Below, one piece after another: positions 1 through 14,139 of a DNA stretch of 64,000 nucleotides. Under the pieces are notes generated by a model. That model saw nothing but the letters and a program-made list of their open reading frames with translations. It was not told where the DNA came from and made no database searches. A program made the translations under genes and the position numbers. Positions within the stretch are counted from its first letter, which is position 1; each line of letters opens with the position of its first letter. The DNA comes from Augochlora pura (Eukaryota; Arthropoda; Insecta; Hymenoptera; Halictidae), in contig NC_135781.1 in assembly GCF_028453695.1 (NCBI RefSeq), positions 9,299,640 through 9,363,639 of the forward strand, in the 5' to 3' direction.

Positions 1-213
1 GGGTAGCTCCGTGATATCTTAAGCACCCCGGCACAGATACCCGGAGCCGATGGTAAGACGACTGAACAGTGCCATTTATATCGTCACAGCCGGAAGGAAG
101 TAAAAAGCGGGACGGTTAAACGGTTGCCATTTATCGTGCCACGGAACGGGAATGGTTACTTCGCCAAGGAATACTTTAAACAATCCCGGGGAAACCGAGG
201 CATCGCCATCGGT

Positions 214-229
214 GCGCGCGCGCGCGCGC
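214..229. repeat. (GC)8 run
   Basis: Uninterrupted alternating GC of 16 bases, a Z-DNA-prone tract. Confidence 0.9.
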
Positions 230-317
230 TCCCGGCCACTTTTTTTTCAGGCCGAGTTTCCGGTAATTGCGACCGACACCGAGCAACTTTCCCGCCACGT
301 CGTTTTCCCCCCCTCAC

Positions 318-320
<3 letters not shown>

Positions 321-365
<45 letters not shown>
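321..365. repeat. (CT)22 microsatellite
   Basis: A pure CT run of 45 bases. It yields spurious poly-Ser/Leu and Arg/Glu open frames. Confidence 0.97.
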
Positions 366-368
<3 letters not shown>

Positions 369-3300
369 CACGGTTCACGGACTTTATCGATGATCGCGAT
401 TGAGTCACGGCAGCGAGACCCTGCCACCACCGACCAACTTCGAAACAATTTATAACGTGTAACAGCGGTAAACACGGTCGCGAAGGCTAGGGGCTAGTTG
501 GACCCGTTTACGGGGCTTTTCTTTGAGAATTTCACCGGAGAATCGAATAAGAGCGTTTCATTTACCACCCGCATCGCGTTATGTGCAGGCTCGCGGTTCG
601 TCAACTAATCACCGCGGTCGGCGCACGATTAAATCAAAATCATTATCAGCAAAATAATTTGGTATTCAATGAAATGGGTCGCGTTTCAACGGCTGCTGTC
701 AATAACAGTATTTCCTTGTCAGAATCTACGTTGCTGTTCAAAGCTATTCATTTATACAGGCTGATTCACGGAAGTGTAACAATCTGTCTCTTTGTTTTAG
801 TTTGAGTTAAAACAAGATGTTAGCGAACAAAAATGAAAGGTTTCAAAGGGACCATAATGTGAAATAAATAGTTCTCCTGTAGGTGGTCGCTTAAAGGTCA
901 CGTAAAGATCATCGACGTTTTTCTAAACGGATATTTACATTTTTATTCGCATACTCTTTATTTTGTGTAAAAATAGGTTACAGTAATATTAACGAAAAGT
1001 GGACAATTGAAGAAATTTGAAGTGAGATAGAACGAACTGTTGGATAAATAAATCTGTGTTCCATAAAGTAACAAAGATTAAGTAGGAAAGAACTGGTAAT
1101 TCTTGTTGCGTCAATATTGATTGATAACGTTAATCTTTCGTCTTACGATTTGTTAAAAATTCGCTAATCGCAATTAAATAAGGAATAAAGAATCGCAATA
1201 AAGAATCGCTATTAAATTCTGCTTCGTATCTCCAGCCTTTAGTCCGGCACACTACTGCATGAAGCAAGGGATTGACCGACGGCAATATTTTCCGCTGGCT
1301 ACACTTTTGTAAACAAAAACTCAAAGTATTTATATACTTCTTATGTTTACACTTGGTTGATGATGCGCGCGTGGCTCGTCGAATATGTATGCCTCAAAGT
1401 TTGTGTCGGTCAATGTTGTTGGTCGCGGATAAACGTTGATATCGGCTAAACTTGGTTTCAGCGAATCCTCGCGGCTCGCAAACATATTTTGCAGATGTCG
1501 CGGCGAATTCCTATGGTCTGTCGCACGAGAAATAGACGTTAGCGAGAAAATATTCCGCTGCTAACTTAGCCGAAGAATCGTCGATTGTCGGCCGCGTCGT
1601 CGATGAGAAAGATACCCCGTCTAGATAACGAATGCATCGATCAACGATGATTTCAGGATTCGACACATTCGTAGATTAAGAACTAAAAAGGAATCGCGGG
1701 ATGAATTGGAGCTGCCATTTTTTTTGTCGGAGCAGAGTCAGAGGAGTTCAGGCCCCTAATATACAGTGTACGTGTACATATCGATAACAATCTGTGACAT
1801 TGTTATTGATGCGTTCCAATAAAGGGAAAGTCGATCCGGCATGATCAATGGGATCTTTATTCACGAAGAGCTACAAAATAAAGTTAATTCACCGTGACAG
1901 CTTCGGTCGTTCATAAAACAAGAGTGAAGCGAACAAAATGGAGTAGAACTCCCCGCGTCGCTGCTGTATAGATACATTTTTCTGTTTTTTCGTCTCTGTC
2001 GTAATAAGAGCTGAATTGTGTTTTACCTGTGAATTTACTAGCGAACCACTTCGAACGGCCATACGATTTTATTCTGCTGATCATTTTGCGTGCTCCGCGC
2101 GCGGCCGGGACACACTCTTTTTCAACATTGATGAATATTTGCGCGCGGAATAATAAATTCTGTTGTTTTACTGGATTAACAGTGTCATGGATATATTGGC
2201 GTTAGTTCGGAGCTACGTAACGCCATTAATGAATTCCAGTTTTTCCTACTCGATAATGCCCCGACGCGCTCGAAACTGATGAAAATCTCGGGAGCGGAAA
2301 AATACGATAAAAATTACATCGGAATTATCGATAATGCGCGCCACCCATTAATAATTTATGTAACGTTACATTTTCATATTCGACGGAGATAACCGATTGC
2401 CAAATCTGTATTAAATTATTTAATTCGTACCAATTCCTGTAGATTAATTACGGGGAATTGTAACGTTTCGTTTCATGCTATTCATAAATTTCTCACGATC
2501 ATAAATTAATCAAATAAAGTATTCTTTATCGACCTTTAATCGTCCATTAAGTACCATAAATTCAGAAAAACAAATCTGATTTGTTAAATATTTAATTGCG
2601 CATCGCAGGGGAAGATTGATGTGTTTGCTAAACCGATTGCCTGGTGTACGGTTGATAAGAGTTGACGACCAGCGTTTTATCGATTTTATGAAATAATACC
2701 CATTGCGTACTCGTTTATCGCATTAAGGGCCGCGTAATCCCTTAAATGCATTAAATAAATTGGCCGATTAATCTCCGGCCGTTTATCGTTCGCCTAAGAG
2801 TTGTTGCAAGAGGCGCGGCGAAATTATCAGGGACATCGGCGATCATGTCCCATCCGTATCTCATAATTACACACCGTCGGTATTGACCGTCGGGTGTAGC
2901 GCCGCGGATTAAGTCTCCGCGCGGCTAGTCGCCGGTAAGTTAATAATCTAATACACTGGAAATGGTTAATTGCGAATGGGTCACTCTCTGTGTCGCGATT
3001 ACGGTGTTCTGCAGCGCGCAAATTTAATGGGTATTACACGGTCGTTGGCAGCATCGCGACGCATCGGCGGGGTTCGGTGTCGGTTTCAATAACGTTTTGT
3101 TTCCGATCGATCGTATCGAGAAGGCCGATCACGACGACGCCGACACCCGACGGAGGGACCCGGAGTGCACTACACCGCCGACAAAAACCATTTGTTCTTC
3201 GGTTTACGATTAATTCGAACGTTGCGACACTCGTCGGGCCAACACGTCCCCGCGCGTTTCCCTCGCTCAAAACTACCCCCGAGGAGAGGGAACTATACCG

Positions 3301-3457
3301 CGCGCGGCTATTTTACATGCTGTATTTCCCGGTTCGTTATTTATGCAAACCGCCGGAATATACGATGAGAAAATGTATGTTTATGCAAATCGTTCATACA
3401 AACATTTATTTATGTTTCGAGGGTACCCTTAACCTTTAACCAGCTTGTTATTCGCCG

Positions 3458-3479
3458 CCCCCCCCCCCCCCCCCCCCCC
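3458..3479. repeat. C22 homopolymer
   Basis: 22 consecutive C after TTCGCCG. Length is likely unreliable in any assembly. Confidence 0.95.
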
Positions 3480-4926
3480 GACTGTCCTCGTCTCGCCGGT
3501 TCCCCGGTGTGCTCTGAAACACGAATTACTAACAGGATTCCGGGGAAATTATTCGCACGGCGAACACCGACTTTCTCGAAGATTTCCCTCACCCCCCACT
3601 CCTTCACCCTTTCCCCCGTCGGTGGCCGTGCTCCGTTTTACAGTGACGTTTTATCAAGCGTGACGGATTACAACGGAAAACACTACGCGTCGCGAGGATT
3701 AGCGACACGTTAAACACCGATGACGAAAAATATTAAATAGCCCGGGAAATTGAAGCTAACGCGGTACAAGCGGACGCACGGACGCGAGAGCATCGCTCAA
3801 TCCGTTGGCCATCGTCCGGTAAAATCGCTAATGTGTACACAAAATAACGTTATCGTCGGTGAATCGTAATCCGAATCGTGTAAAATAACCGATGCGATTT
3901 TCAAGTTTTGCAGAGGCCGGACCGCTCGGAGCGTGATCGAAATTATCATTTCCATCACGCTGGTTTGTATTCGATAACGGTCTCGCGATTTCTGCAATGA
4001 TTTATCATAATGTTCAAATATTATTCTGATGCCGTGACTCGTCATTTCTTATGATACCTATTGTAAATATTGTTCTCGGAGTTGAACAAAAGATATTTTA
4101 AAAGTGTCTGTCCAAAGTCTTACAGTAATAATTTATCAACGACAGGATTTACAACGTCGAATAAAAAATTACAGGATATTGTTTGGAACGAGATTTCATT
4201 GAATATCGTAACCATGAAATTTTATTTCCCGAAAGTATATCAATAGCTGTGTGTAAAAAGAGACTATCAAAAAAAGATCTCTACGATTTTGCTTGTCGAG
4301 TACTTGAAGCAATTAGTTGCTAAACGAATTTGTGTTTGTTTAGATATTTTCGTTGTTGCCGCCGCAATGTGAAAACAAATTTTCTGAAATTCCCTTTCAA
4401 TCTGCGTGGCCATTATCCGCACTCGTTAGCTTTCGTTTAATGCCCGCAACGTTGGTAGCAGAGTGGCACCGATCAGATGCGATCAGGTAAAATCTTTTCC
4501 ATATTTTCCAGCGGAGTGCTCCATCACGGGCTCATCGTTTCAATTGCAAGCTTGCGATTCGCGAGCCATTCCACTGCACGGTTCCCGACGATAAACCGGG
4601 TTTTCTCGTGGTTGGAGGATCCTCGTGTCTAACTCGCAATTAGCGACTTCTAATGACGCCGGGGAGGCCACAGCGCGCGTAACCGTTTCTCAGCGACCTT
4701 CGCCACGGAAAACCCGACGGAAAAAAGGGAAAAACGTGAAACGAGAAAAGCGACCGGCGGGGAGGGAGGGAGGGGCCGCTGCGTCGCGTGTATAGCGATC
4801 GTTTCTTTTGATTTCATTTAATTATTACTGTCTCGCCCGCCCGCGGTCAGCTGGACCAGTGCGAGAAAGAGGTCGTAGTAACGAGTGGGCGTCGTCATCG
4901 ATCACAGTTCCACGATCGAGAACGTT

Positions 4927-4941
4927 CGCGCGCGCGCGCGC
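4927..4941. repeat. (CG)7 run
   Basis: Alternating CG in a CpG-dense block. Confidence 0.9.
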
Positions 4942-5363
4942 TCGCGCGTCCATTTGTTTCTATTTAGGGGCCGCGGGGAAACGGTGAAAAAACAACGCCA
5001 ACGAAACTGTTCGACGAGCGAAACGAAAAGCGAGGAAAAAGGACGGGGTGAAAGAAAAACGCGGCCAGCGGGCGGACGCGGTCAGAAAAAGCCGCCGCGA
5101 CGAGCTTTCGTTGGCCACGTTAATTAAAATAATGCTTACGAGATAATTAATTTGCGGCCAGGCGAAGTGATGGACGAGCACACGCGGTCGTGGGATGGCC
5201 GTGTACCGCGGACATGCCCGGTAATGGTAATATAACGCGGGAACCGTGAGAATATTCGGTATTCCTAAATTAATCGATCGCATTTAATTGTTTTATCCGT
5301 CGAAACGCCGCTGACGTTACCGAGCACCATGTTTCCCAGCGTTAGGATCAATTTTTTCTCAAC

Positions 5364-5382
5364 GGCTATTTTGAAAATAGCC
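5364..5382. repeat. 9-bp perfect hairpin
   Basis: GGCTATTTT and AAAATAGCC flank a single base. It lies at the junction between a GC-rich and an AT-rich block; function unknown. Confidence 0.7.
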
Positions 5383-7855
5383 TCGAATTTCGACGTTTTT
5401 TATCGCAAAGGAAGACTATTTCTGAAATTTTTGACGAGATGAGATCAAATAACTCGAAAATCATTGGTTATATTATGGTTTATTTTAGAACATATAGTAC
5501 TGTTACTGACTTACGTTACTTTGCTTTTTTATCAAGTTATAATGACTACCATATACAAAAAAATCTGTCACATAAAATGTAATATAACATAACGCAGTTG
5601 TGCGTAATATAAGAATATCACGAGCTTATTTCGAAAATAAAGATACAGGTATTTTACCGTAGCCAGAAAAATAGTATACTTAAAAGGAAAGCTGTTTAAC
5701 ACCATAGAAAAATTAATACGAGTGTATCGAGGATACATAAACGAATTTAAAAGAAAATATAATTAATAAAACTGTATAAATTTCTACCAAAGAGAACGTG
5801 CCAAGTAGTAAAAAGGAAGAATGGAAATACACGTTATTGACAAGTAACGTTTTTTACGGAAAACTCAACCTGTCAATTTCGGATCAGCGAAATGTAATAT
5901 AATGAAATTAAAAATGATGTCATGAACATAAAGTTTTACTCTAATTTGATGTTAATGAATTTAGTCGTTCTTACGTATCGGACAAAATTCAGTTTGTTAA
6001 AAAACAGATCCAGTGTTACAGCAGCTTTAAACGAAGGGTGTAGATGGAATATCGATTGACGGCGTTACCTCACTGATCCGAACCAATTTAATTATCGAAT
6101 TAAATTAATTAATGTTAATTTTATTCGCCGAGAGGTTGTCACCCTTTCATTACGGTAATTCGCTGTTCGTAAAAAACGTTGCGGTCGCCGCGATATACGT
6201 ACGTTAAATGCAGGTGTATTACTGTTCAAACGTGTTTAGGTGTTGAAACATCCGCGCAAATATATTTGTCGATGAATTTAAAAACATTGCAACATGAAAC
6301 AATGGAATTACTCGTATTGTACAGCTTCGCGAATATTCGTCGAAACAGCGCGGAGGCGAAATCGGTATAAATGTGCAGTATTTGCGGATACGCGCTTAAT
6401 TAATAAAACATTCTATATATGTTTATTAATATCGTGTCACCAAAAAGATTACGGCGTTCAGACTTCGAATAGATTCGCTTGAAACGATTATTTACGGATA
6501 AAATTAGCTCGCGGTGCGTCCACCTTTCTCTTCAATATTTGATGCTTTTAATGAAATAAGGTTCTGCAGACAAAAAAGTTTTCATTCACGTCAAAAACAA
6601 AGGCTCGTGATCAACGTATATTGTGTTTTCACTTACGTCAATTGCGATGTTTTTCCGTTTGCAATTTAATCGAATACTATAATAAACTTCACTTTAGTTT
6701 ACTGATAATTTATTTATTAACTTTAACGATTTCCCAACGAGATCGAAAATATCATTCTATTTTACTAAATTCGGTTATTCTTAACTGCGAAATAGATTTT
6801 TTGATATTTTCCATCACTAGCTTCAAATTCTGGGGAACGAATATCGAACGGGAATGTCAAATATTCGGATTTTTTGTGTCGCAAAATTTGTCTAATCAGC
6901 ACAGCGCAGAGATGTAAAAGGGGTTAATTAGAAAGAAAGGAGCTGCTATTCGAATCTATTAACTTTGGTTAACTCGTATAAGCGCTGAAACCGCCTGTTC
7001 CTTCGTTCCATTCGCTGAATTAATTTCCACCATTTGCTTGGGGCACCCACTGAATTTTCCTATCAATTTACCGAGATACCTTTCACGCAAAAGTTCGGCA
7101 ATTCGATCACAAGAACATGGCGCCGGAGGAACGATGGATCCCTACCAAGAACCGGGCATGAATAAGGAATATTGGTCTCCGATTTGCGGCCTATGTACAC
7201 GCTAAAAACCGTACTTGAAGCCCTTAGAAACTCCGATGGCCCCTTAACTTGCCGAGGCGCGCGGCATCAGAGACAGTGGCGTTAGTAGGTTTCTGGGTGA
7301 CTCTCGTTGCCTCGCGGAATCGGCCGGACGGCGATTGCATTTCGAGGAAATCAAACCGTTCGTAGGAAAGTTTGCCACTTCGGAGCGGAATCGAGTCACT
7401 CCCGGCGGCAGGCTAGCGACGTTCAATGACTTTTACCTCCCCTCGCGGAGGACTTGGGAATCTCGATTTATAAGTTCGTGCCCGGCCAAGATATTTGCAT
7501 CCCGGCCCGAAGCGAACGACGCCTGAGAGCTTCCCTGAATTTCTTCCAATTTATGCAAATCCGACGGAATTGATGCGTACGGAAAAGAAGCGAAGCGCCG
7601 CGCCGCGCCGCAATCTTTCGCAGCTGACCAATTGCTCGCTGAATGCCTGTTGTTTTCTTATCGGTAGAGACTGCTCGCGGCAATTCAGTTGTCTAGTACA
7701 AAAATGGTGACGGTCGTAATTGAGTTCGAACAACCATCGACTGCTTCAAACGTTGTCGTACGATTTAAATGGTTGCCCGTATAGAATTCAAACAAAGAAA
7801 GTCAGTTGACAGTTGGTAGGTAACATTTTGTTTCGACATTTCAATTCAGTTAACT

Positions 7856-8056
7856 ATGGCAAATCATTGCAGACAGACTAAATCCACAATAAATTCTTTA
7901 CAAATTATGGAAATTTATTTTCGAAACCGATGTTCTGTTCGCCAAACTTATAAAGCAGTTCGTAAATTTTGTGGTACACGTAATTGTCTATCAGAGCAAT
8001 TTATTCGTCGAATTAGCGTTAAACATTTAACTAAAATTCAATTGTTTAAAGCTTGA
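7856..8056 (+). pseudogene. N-terminal HTH fragment of a Tc1/mariner-type transposase
   Basis: This is a 66-codon open frame starting at ATG 7856. Residues 14-54 (IMEIYFRNRCSVRQTYKAVR, then NCLSEQFIRRI) resemble the helix-turn-helix domain (DUF4817 type) at the N-terminus of insect transposases, where the pattern is I..YY.N..S...TYRALR....G..NRPSE.TIRRLV. The similarity stops after the RRI, where the family normally continues with VKKFEETG. The rest of the frame and the following 300 bases show no catalytic motif. It is probably a decayed, truncated copy rather than a gene. The base composition matches the AT-rich surroundings. Confidence 0.5.
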
Positions 8057-11000
8057 GGATGTAGACATGGCTGCGAGGTTCAATAAATGGCAGAAAACAG
8101 AACTAAATGTAGAAAATTGCAATATAAGAAGATAGAAGGAAATAAGCTGTCATCATATCGATGTCCGCGAGGGTCTGCTCAGTGATACTTTCTTCTACTG
8201 AATCGTTGTCTCAGATCTTTCGTTATGATTTTATTCATGTCAACTAACATACAGATTTCAATATGTCTACAACATTTCGAAAGCATTCAGACCGTACTAA
8301 CGCTACATATTTCAACCATGTACAAGTAATCTCAAATCATTAAGAGACTTTAATTCCGAATGAAAGGTTCCGCGAAGCTATGAATAAAATAAATATCCCA
8401 AGCAATTAGGTCCATCAAAAGTTCCTCAAAGCTAAAACCTGTTTATAAACTAAATTTGTGGCTTTGACAACACGAACCAGGCCTTTAGGATAGAGACGGT
8501 CGTAAATTAATCTTTAAGAATCGGCGTCGATTGATGCCGTGGCGCTTGCTTTGATGTCTCTACTTGCAGTTTTAATCTACAGCTGTGTCAGACGCCCGTT
8601 CAAAGTGTTAATTGAGATACAGCATTAAGTCTACTTAAACCTGTGATAGCGAAGAGTTGTAACCATTTCTCGCGACAATGCTACCCTTTCGGATAATATC
8701 CGAGATAACTAGATTCCGCACTAAATTGCAGAATAACGTGCATAAAGCAAAAATGCTTGACGAGATTCTAAAGTCTTTTACACAGTTATATAAACATTTC
8801 CTTTTCTAATTATTCACTTCCAAGAACAGCATTATTATTGCAAGGCTTAATAGGTCCTCGTTCATGCTCCGAGGAGGCCTTGAATGGCCAGAACCTTTCA
8901 CTCCCATGATTCTCTCTCGCCGCGCAGTCTATTATTACAGCCGCCAAATTGTGCTTTACTTAATTGACAAGATAAGTGGCCCGCAACAAGAAAACGCGGC
9001 GCACGGAAACAGTCATTAAACGTTCAAACACCTAAGGTGTTTACCGCGCGGAAATTACGAAAAGAAACACACCGAGGAAAATGATCCCTTTCCGGCGAGC
9101 GAACCACCGCCGTTCAGCCGGGCTATCGATCTCAATATCTTTCCAGGGGGGCGACGGCGCGGTTTTTCCGCAGGCCATCATCACTCTTTTATTGCAATTT
9201 ATCGTATTGTGGAAAACTAATTCCATCCAACCGGGGCGCACTCCTCGACCACCCACTGTCCCTCCGAACGAAATCGAGTTCCGTCGATGGGCGCAGCATT
9301 CCGCGCTCGTAATTCCATTACCAGCGACAGTGACGAACTGCGCGCTATTCCCGGGGCTACCTTCGCCGGCGTCGGCGCCAAAAATTAATTTTATTTCATC
9401 GAGCGCGAGAAACCACCTGTTACACGGCCACGTCTGACGTGGCGAACGCCGCCGTCTAATGTGGCGCGCGAAATATTTTGTTTCACGGCCTTGTACGGAG
9501 CGGCGCGTGCACGGTCGAGCTCGCCAGAAACACGTCTGAATTAACGGCGGAGTCGCGGGTTCTCGACCCCTCTCTCGACGAGCTTCGATTTAATTCCGCC
9601 GACGCGGCTCGGCGGGGGCCGCGTCAAAGTTGCAATTAAATCGCGATCAAGCAGCTGCCGGGGTCGAACGTTAAGTAAAAACAGACGGTCGGCTCGCGCG
9701 CCCTACCGCGCCACCCTCGGGACCCACCTCGATGACAACCCCTTCGGCTCGGCGGCGGCGGCTTTAATGTATCCGCGACTACGACACGCCTTCTCCCGAG
9801 GGACTTCCGGCGATTTTTTATTTCCGCCGTTAAACGAGATACACCGGCGCGCCGCAGACGTTCACGACGACTCCCCGAGCTTCCGGTCGCGGCCTGATTT
9901 ATCGACGGGAATTCCGCGATAGCTGCGCCGCGCCGAGGCTTGTCGCCGCGGAAGAATAACTGCCCGAGGAATTGGAAAAGGCGACGGGCGGTTCGTTCCT
10001 GCTCGTTCCTGTTCGCGCCTGCCGTCGCGCCGCGCGCGAGATATATCGCGAATCTCCGCCGCTCGCAATACGGGCGCACTTACCAAGCCGGAAATCGGGC
10101 GCAGCCTATCGCGAAAACTGGCGAATATTAAATCCGGCACCCGCTAGTCGGATTCGGGTAGTCGGCCCCGAACCGGCTAAATCGTTTTCGGAGCTCGGTG
10201 CAAGCATGGGGGCATCGATGGTACAGTCAGCTATAAGTGTATAGCAATGGTACTTTGATAACATAATTTTGGTGTTCCTACCGTATTGTGTTTATATTAA
10301 CATACGATTATTAAAACATTTCCGGGCAACGGGTGATTTTAATGATATAGAGCATCTTCAACATGTGTATATTAAAAATATTATAAGTATTTTTGTAATT
10401 GATATATTTTACTGCAATTTTCGAGAGTTCAATATATATACTATAATACTTGTTACTAAAAACTAGTCAAAATTACTCGGTTAAAATTCTTGATATTATT
10501 AAAATGTTTCCATCAGAAAGTTTCCGATAAACTCGAAAAGTATGTTAACACCTTTTCAAACGGAATAACATTTTGTAATTGATTGAGAAGAAATAAAAGC
10601 AATAAAAGATGACGGTTTTTCAGTTCATTTATCCCGATCTATAACAAAAATTTAAGAGGTCGTTTTGTAGATCATATTCATCTTTTTCCCATTCCAAATT
10701 AATCCTTTTGTTGATTGTATTCAGTTTTCAACAAATAAAATTTATTCTTTCGCAGGTATTATTCATCCTTTTCGTATGGAATTCTCGCGTTTGTTTTGCT
10801 TTTTAAATCATTTGCAGCATACGAATTCAGAATCACTTTGATACAGTGGTATAAGTAAAAACTACAGAAATAATGGAACATTGATAAAACGATTTTATGT
10901 CAAGGGCATGTCAAGATTATTAACGTGATCGTATTGTCTGACAATATTGAGTATGCATATAACCAAAAGAACTATCGTCAACAAATATACTCACTCATTG

Positions 11001-13119
11001 AATTTCAGCAAGAACGTCTTTAGAATCATAATAATTTTAAAATACAAATTTTAACGATTTGCCAGTATTTAAAGTTAACGAATAACAAAATTCGCGTGCC
11101 ATAAATCTGTTTTAAATCTTGAGACAGTAATGTTTTGTTTCGATCAGTAAAGTGACAGACCCCTTTCGCACTAGGCTGCTTAAATCGCTGTATCGCAATT
11201 CCGACATTCGTATTCTCATGTGAAACGGCTCGTACAATGAAAGTACATAAACGCCTTTGTTCATTTACTGCATATTTTGTCTCAAAGCTCCCGCTGCATT
11301 TCTTCCCTCTCCGTGAAGTACAAACTTTTGATTAAATAAAACAGCGTTGAAGTAGAAACGGAACGACTCGCAAAACATTGGTAATTGAATGTTATGTCAC
11401 GTACAGCTTAACGTTATCGCGCTGAAAAATTATTTTCGATTGAATGGCATTGAACACTCGAATATAATTGTTTTTCTCAAATTTTATTGGCCCAATCTAG
11501 CGTAATTTGGAAATAGTGTTTTTCCAGCAACTTCAAATTAAAACAGAGTACTTTCTGCGTGGCCAACGGCGTAGTCTGGCCAATGGGGAACTAGTTAAAA
11601 GTTGTCCAGTTTAAACAATCGACTATGGAAAGATTGTTAAGGAAAGAGCGGCCGGGAACCAGTAACGGCATTATTATTTTCAGTTAATATTTCGATGTGT
11701 TTGATTACAGGATAAACAAACTCGCATTCGACCGACTCTTAGACAATAGATCGTCTATTAAATAGCGCGATAGATTGACAGGTAAGGTTCAATATAGACT
11801 ATGCGGCCGGCCACGCTTCGCTCTCCATCCGGTCAAATATTATTTCACTGATTCGAATGCGCATGTTTATACTATGGAGAGTACTCCACTTTCGGTCCAG
11901 TCAGGTGCAAGCGAGATTTTTCGGAAAGAGTATTTGTTCGAAGAGAGGTTGGTTATGCTTAAAATCGGAGCAGTAGCGTGGAAAGTGATTCTCTATCTAC
12001 TGTCAATCAATCCATAATTCTTAGAATGACAAGTATAACAGATCGAATTATCAAAACGTATAACGTATGTAATTATATCTTAACTATATTATAGAAGAAT
12101 TTTGTAAAATAAAAAGTCAAAATTCGCCTTTTTACAATTATTTCTTTTTTCACCCTTCGCATTACACTAACGTGTTATACACTTGCTGAAGATTCGCACA
12201 TTATCTACTGAATAAAAATGCTAAATACAAATTATTGCTGCCAAATTTGTTTTGGGCAAATATCTACAAGACAAGTAAAATCTTAACAAACATCGGAATT
12301 TGATTTATTTGCATCAAGGTGTTGGACCACAAATCAATTCATAATAGGGAAATATGATATAATGGAGATTGAAAGAAAAGTAATTTTCGCGGAATATTGC
12401 GAACCGTGATCGGATCGATAGCGTAAATATTCGCGGATGTAATGGAGCCGTGGCGTGTCTCTATTTTACTTCTCCAAGAATCATAGCTTCCGACGCAGCA
12501 TCCGCTGGCGCTACGTAGCGTCAAAGACGCCGCTCGCGAAAGATAACAAACGTGTCACCGTGGCAACATCCTCCGAAACGATCCTATTAACCGGCAAGGA
12601 AGAAGGAAAATTCCGCGCCGATCGATCTGCACGCTCCTGCGAGTGATTCTCGAACGATCGGCGGCGAGGCTGTCCGGGGAAACGTTACAGACGTTCCCTG
12701 CTTCAGCGAAGCACGAAGCGAGACGGAGAATTATGTGGGCCGACTTTGTTCGATGACTTTCGGCTTCCCATCGACGCCCTGATTTATTGCATTACACCCA
12801 ACACTGACACTTACACTGGCGCACGGGCCGTTGCCAGCAACCGAGGGGCGAATTTTATTTACTTTTACCGAATCGATCGACTACGAGAGATAGAGGCGGC
12901 TAGAGAAAAACCGTGCGAGAGTCGGAAAGAGAGAGACAAAGTGGTCCGATAGGGAGCAAAGGAGAGGGTGGATAGCCGGCTACCCCGGCAGGACGAGCCA
13001 ACGAGTTACGTGGCCTAGCTGCCCGACCGGTCCTTCGTTTCTGCCGACGTTATATCATCGTCTGGTTCCTCGAAGGCCATGAATTCACGCCGACAAATCG
13101 GCCCAAAGATCGGTACACG

Positions 13120-13121
<2 letters not shown>

Positions 13122-13157
<36 letters not shown>
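13122..13157. repeat. (CT)17 microsatellite
   Basis: A pure CT run within a GC-rich block. Confidence 0.95.
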
Positions 13158-13159
<2 letters not shown>

Positions 13160-13425
13160 CCTCTCGGGCGCGCGCGGCGTTTCACGGTTCGCCGCGCCAC
13201 ACCGTCTCCGCGCCGAATTACTATAATATAATGTTCAGCGGAGCGCTCGCTCATCTTTCTCAATGTTTTCGACAGCTCCGTCGATCCGGCTTCTCTACGT
13301 CGTCTCTATTTATTTTCACCCTCGTCGCGCTCGAAATATCCGGCGACGGGCTCGCGATAACTCGAACGCAGAAATTCGATCGGCGAGCACCCGGAACGAG
13401 ACAAGCATTCTTACCGGGATCTCTC

Positions 13426-13465
13426 GTTCTAGTTCTCGTTCTCGTTCCCGTTCTCGGCTCGGCTC
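13426..13465. repeat. GTTCTC hexamer repeat
   Basis: About six imperfect GTTCTC/GTTCCC units, followed by GGCTC repeats to 13470. Confidence 0.8.
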
Positions 13466-14139
13466 GGCTGCCACACCTCGCCGGAAATTTCGCGAGTCTC
13501 GGAAAGCCTTTCAAGTTTGCGCAAGGAGCCCCCGCTTCATATCGTCCGGCCGGCGGAATCAAACCGAGGAAAGAATCCGAGCGATGAAACGGACGACGAA
13601 CTGCCGACAGTCGACGGCGAAAACTTCGGCGAGATAATATTTGGCGAAATTCGATGGCCGCGTGGGTGGAGCCGCGCGAAACCGAACCCCGGCGGAGGAC
13701 CGTGGGCTACGGTTACGGATATGGGGGATTTTACGATTTCGGAAAATAGGAGGAACGATTCCAAGTTTGCGTCGCTTCTCCGACTTTCTTCTCAACCATC
13801 GATTTCGGTCGTTCCGACTTCCACCGATCCCCCCCGCTTTCGAACTTAATTACGTTTCTTGAAAAACTCAATCTCCGAACGGCGCGATAAGTTACTTGCT
13901 GTTACCCGGAACGGTATGGTGCTACATACGAACCGTCGAACTGTTCCCTGTAAATAAGAACTTTGGCATTTCATGTCCGGCACTGAGGGGAAATAGATTT
14001 TCGAAAGAGTAAATGGTCTATAAATATTTTTCTCTTTTCTTGAAATACAGAATTTGGCAGATAAATGTTTTTTAATTAGAGTTACACATTTTGCTACACT
14101 CTGTATATGGATATAGCATTTCAAATATATTTAACTACT

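Larger units (their letters stand above)
1..7855. other. no gene seen; alternating GC-rich and AT-rich DNA
   Basis: CpG-rich blocks at about 1-560, 2800-3800, 4400-5330 and 7000-7750 alternate with AT-rich stretches. The longest open frame (149 codons at 2990-3439) runs through CpG-rich DNA with overlapping frames on both strands and no family likeness. Apart from the microsatellites and hairpin listed, I see no feature. Confidence 0.6.
8057..14139. other. no gene seen; GC-rich, AT-rich, GC-rich blocks
   Basis: 8060-8900 is neutral. 8900-10250 is strongly CpG-rich with TAATTA-like words at its margins. 10250-12400 is AT-rich and featureless. 12400-13860 is CpG-rich with CT and GTTCTC repeats. 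A possible solo transposon tip (minus strand CAGAGTG next to TA) lies at 14098-14106. Confidence 0.6.

Noticed and set aside
14098..14106. CACTCTG next to TA as a transposon tip
   Set aside because: Only one end with a seven-base likeness; no inverted partner nearby.
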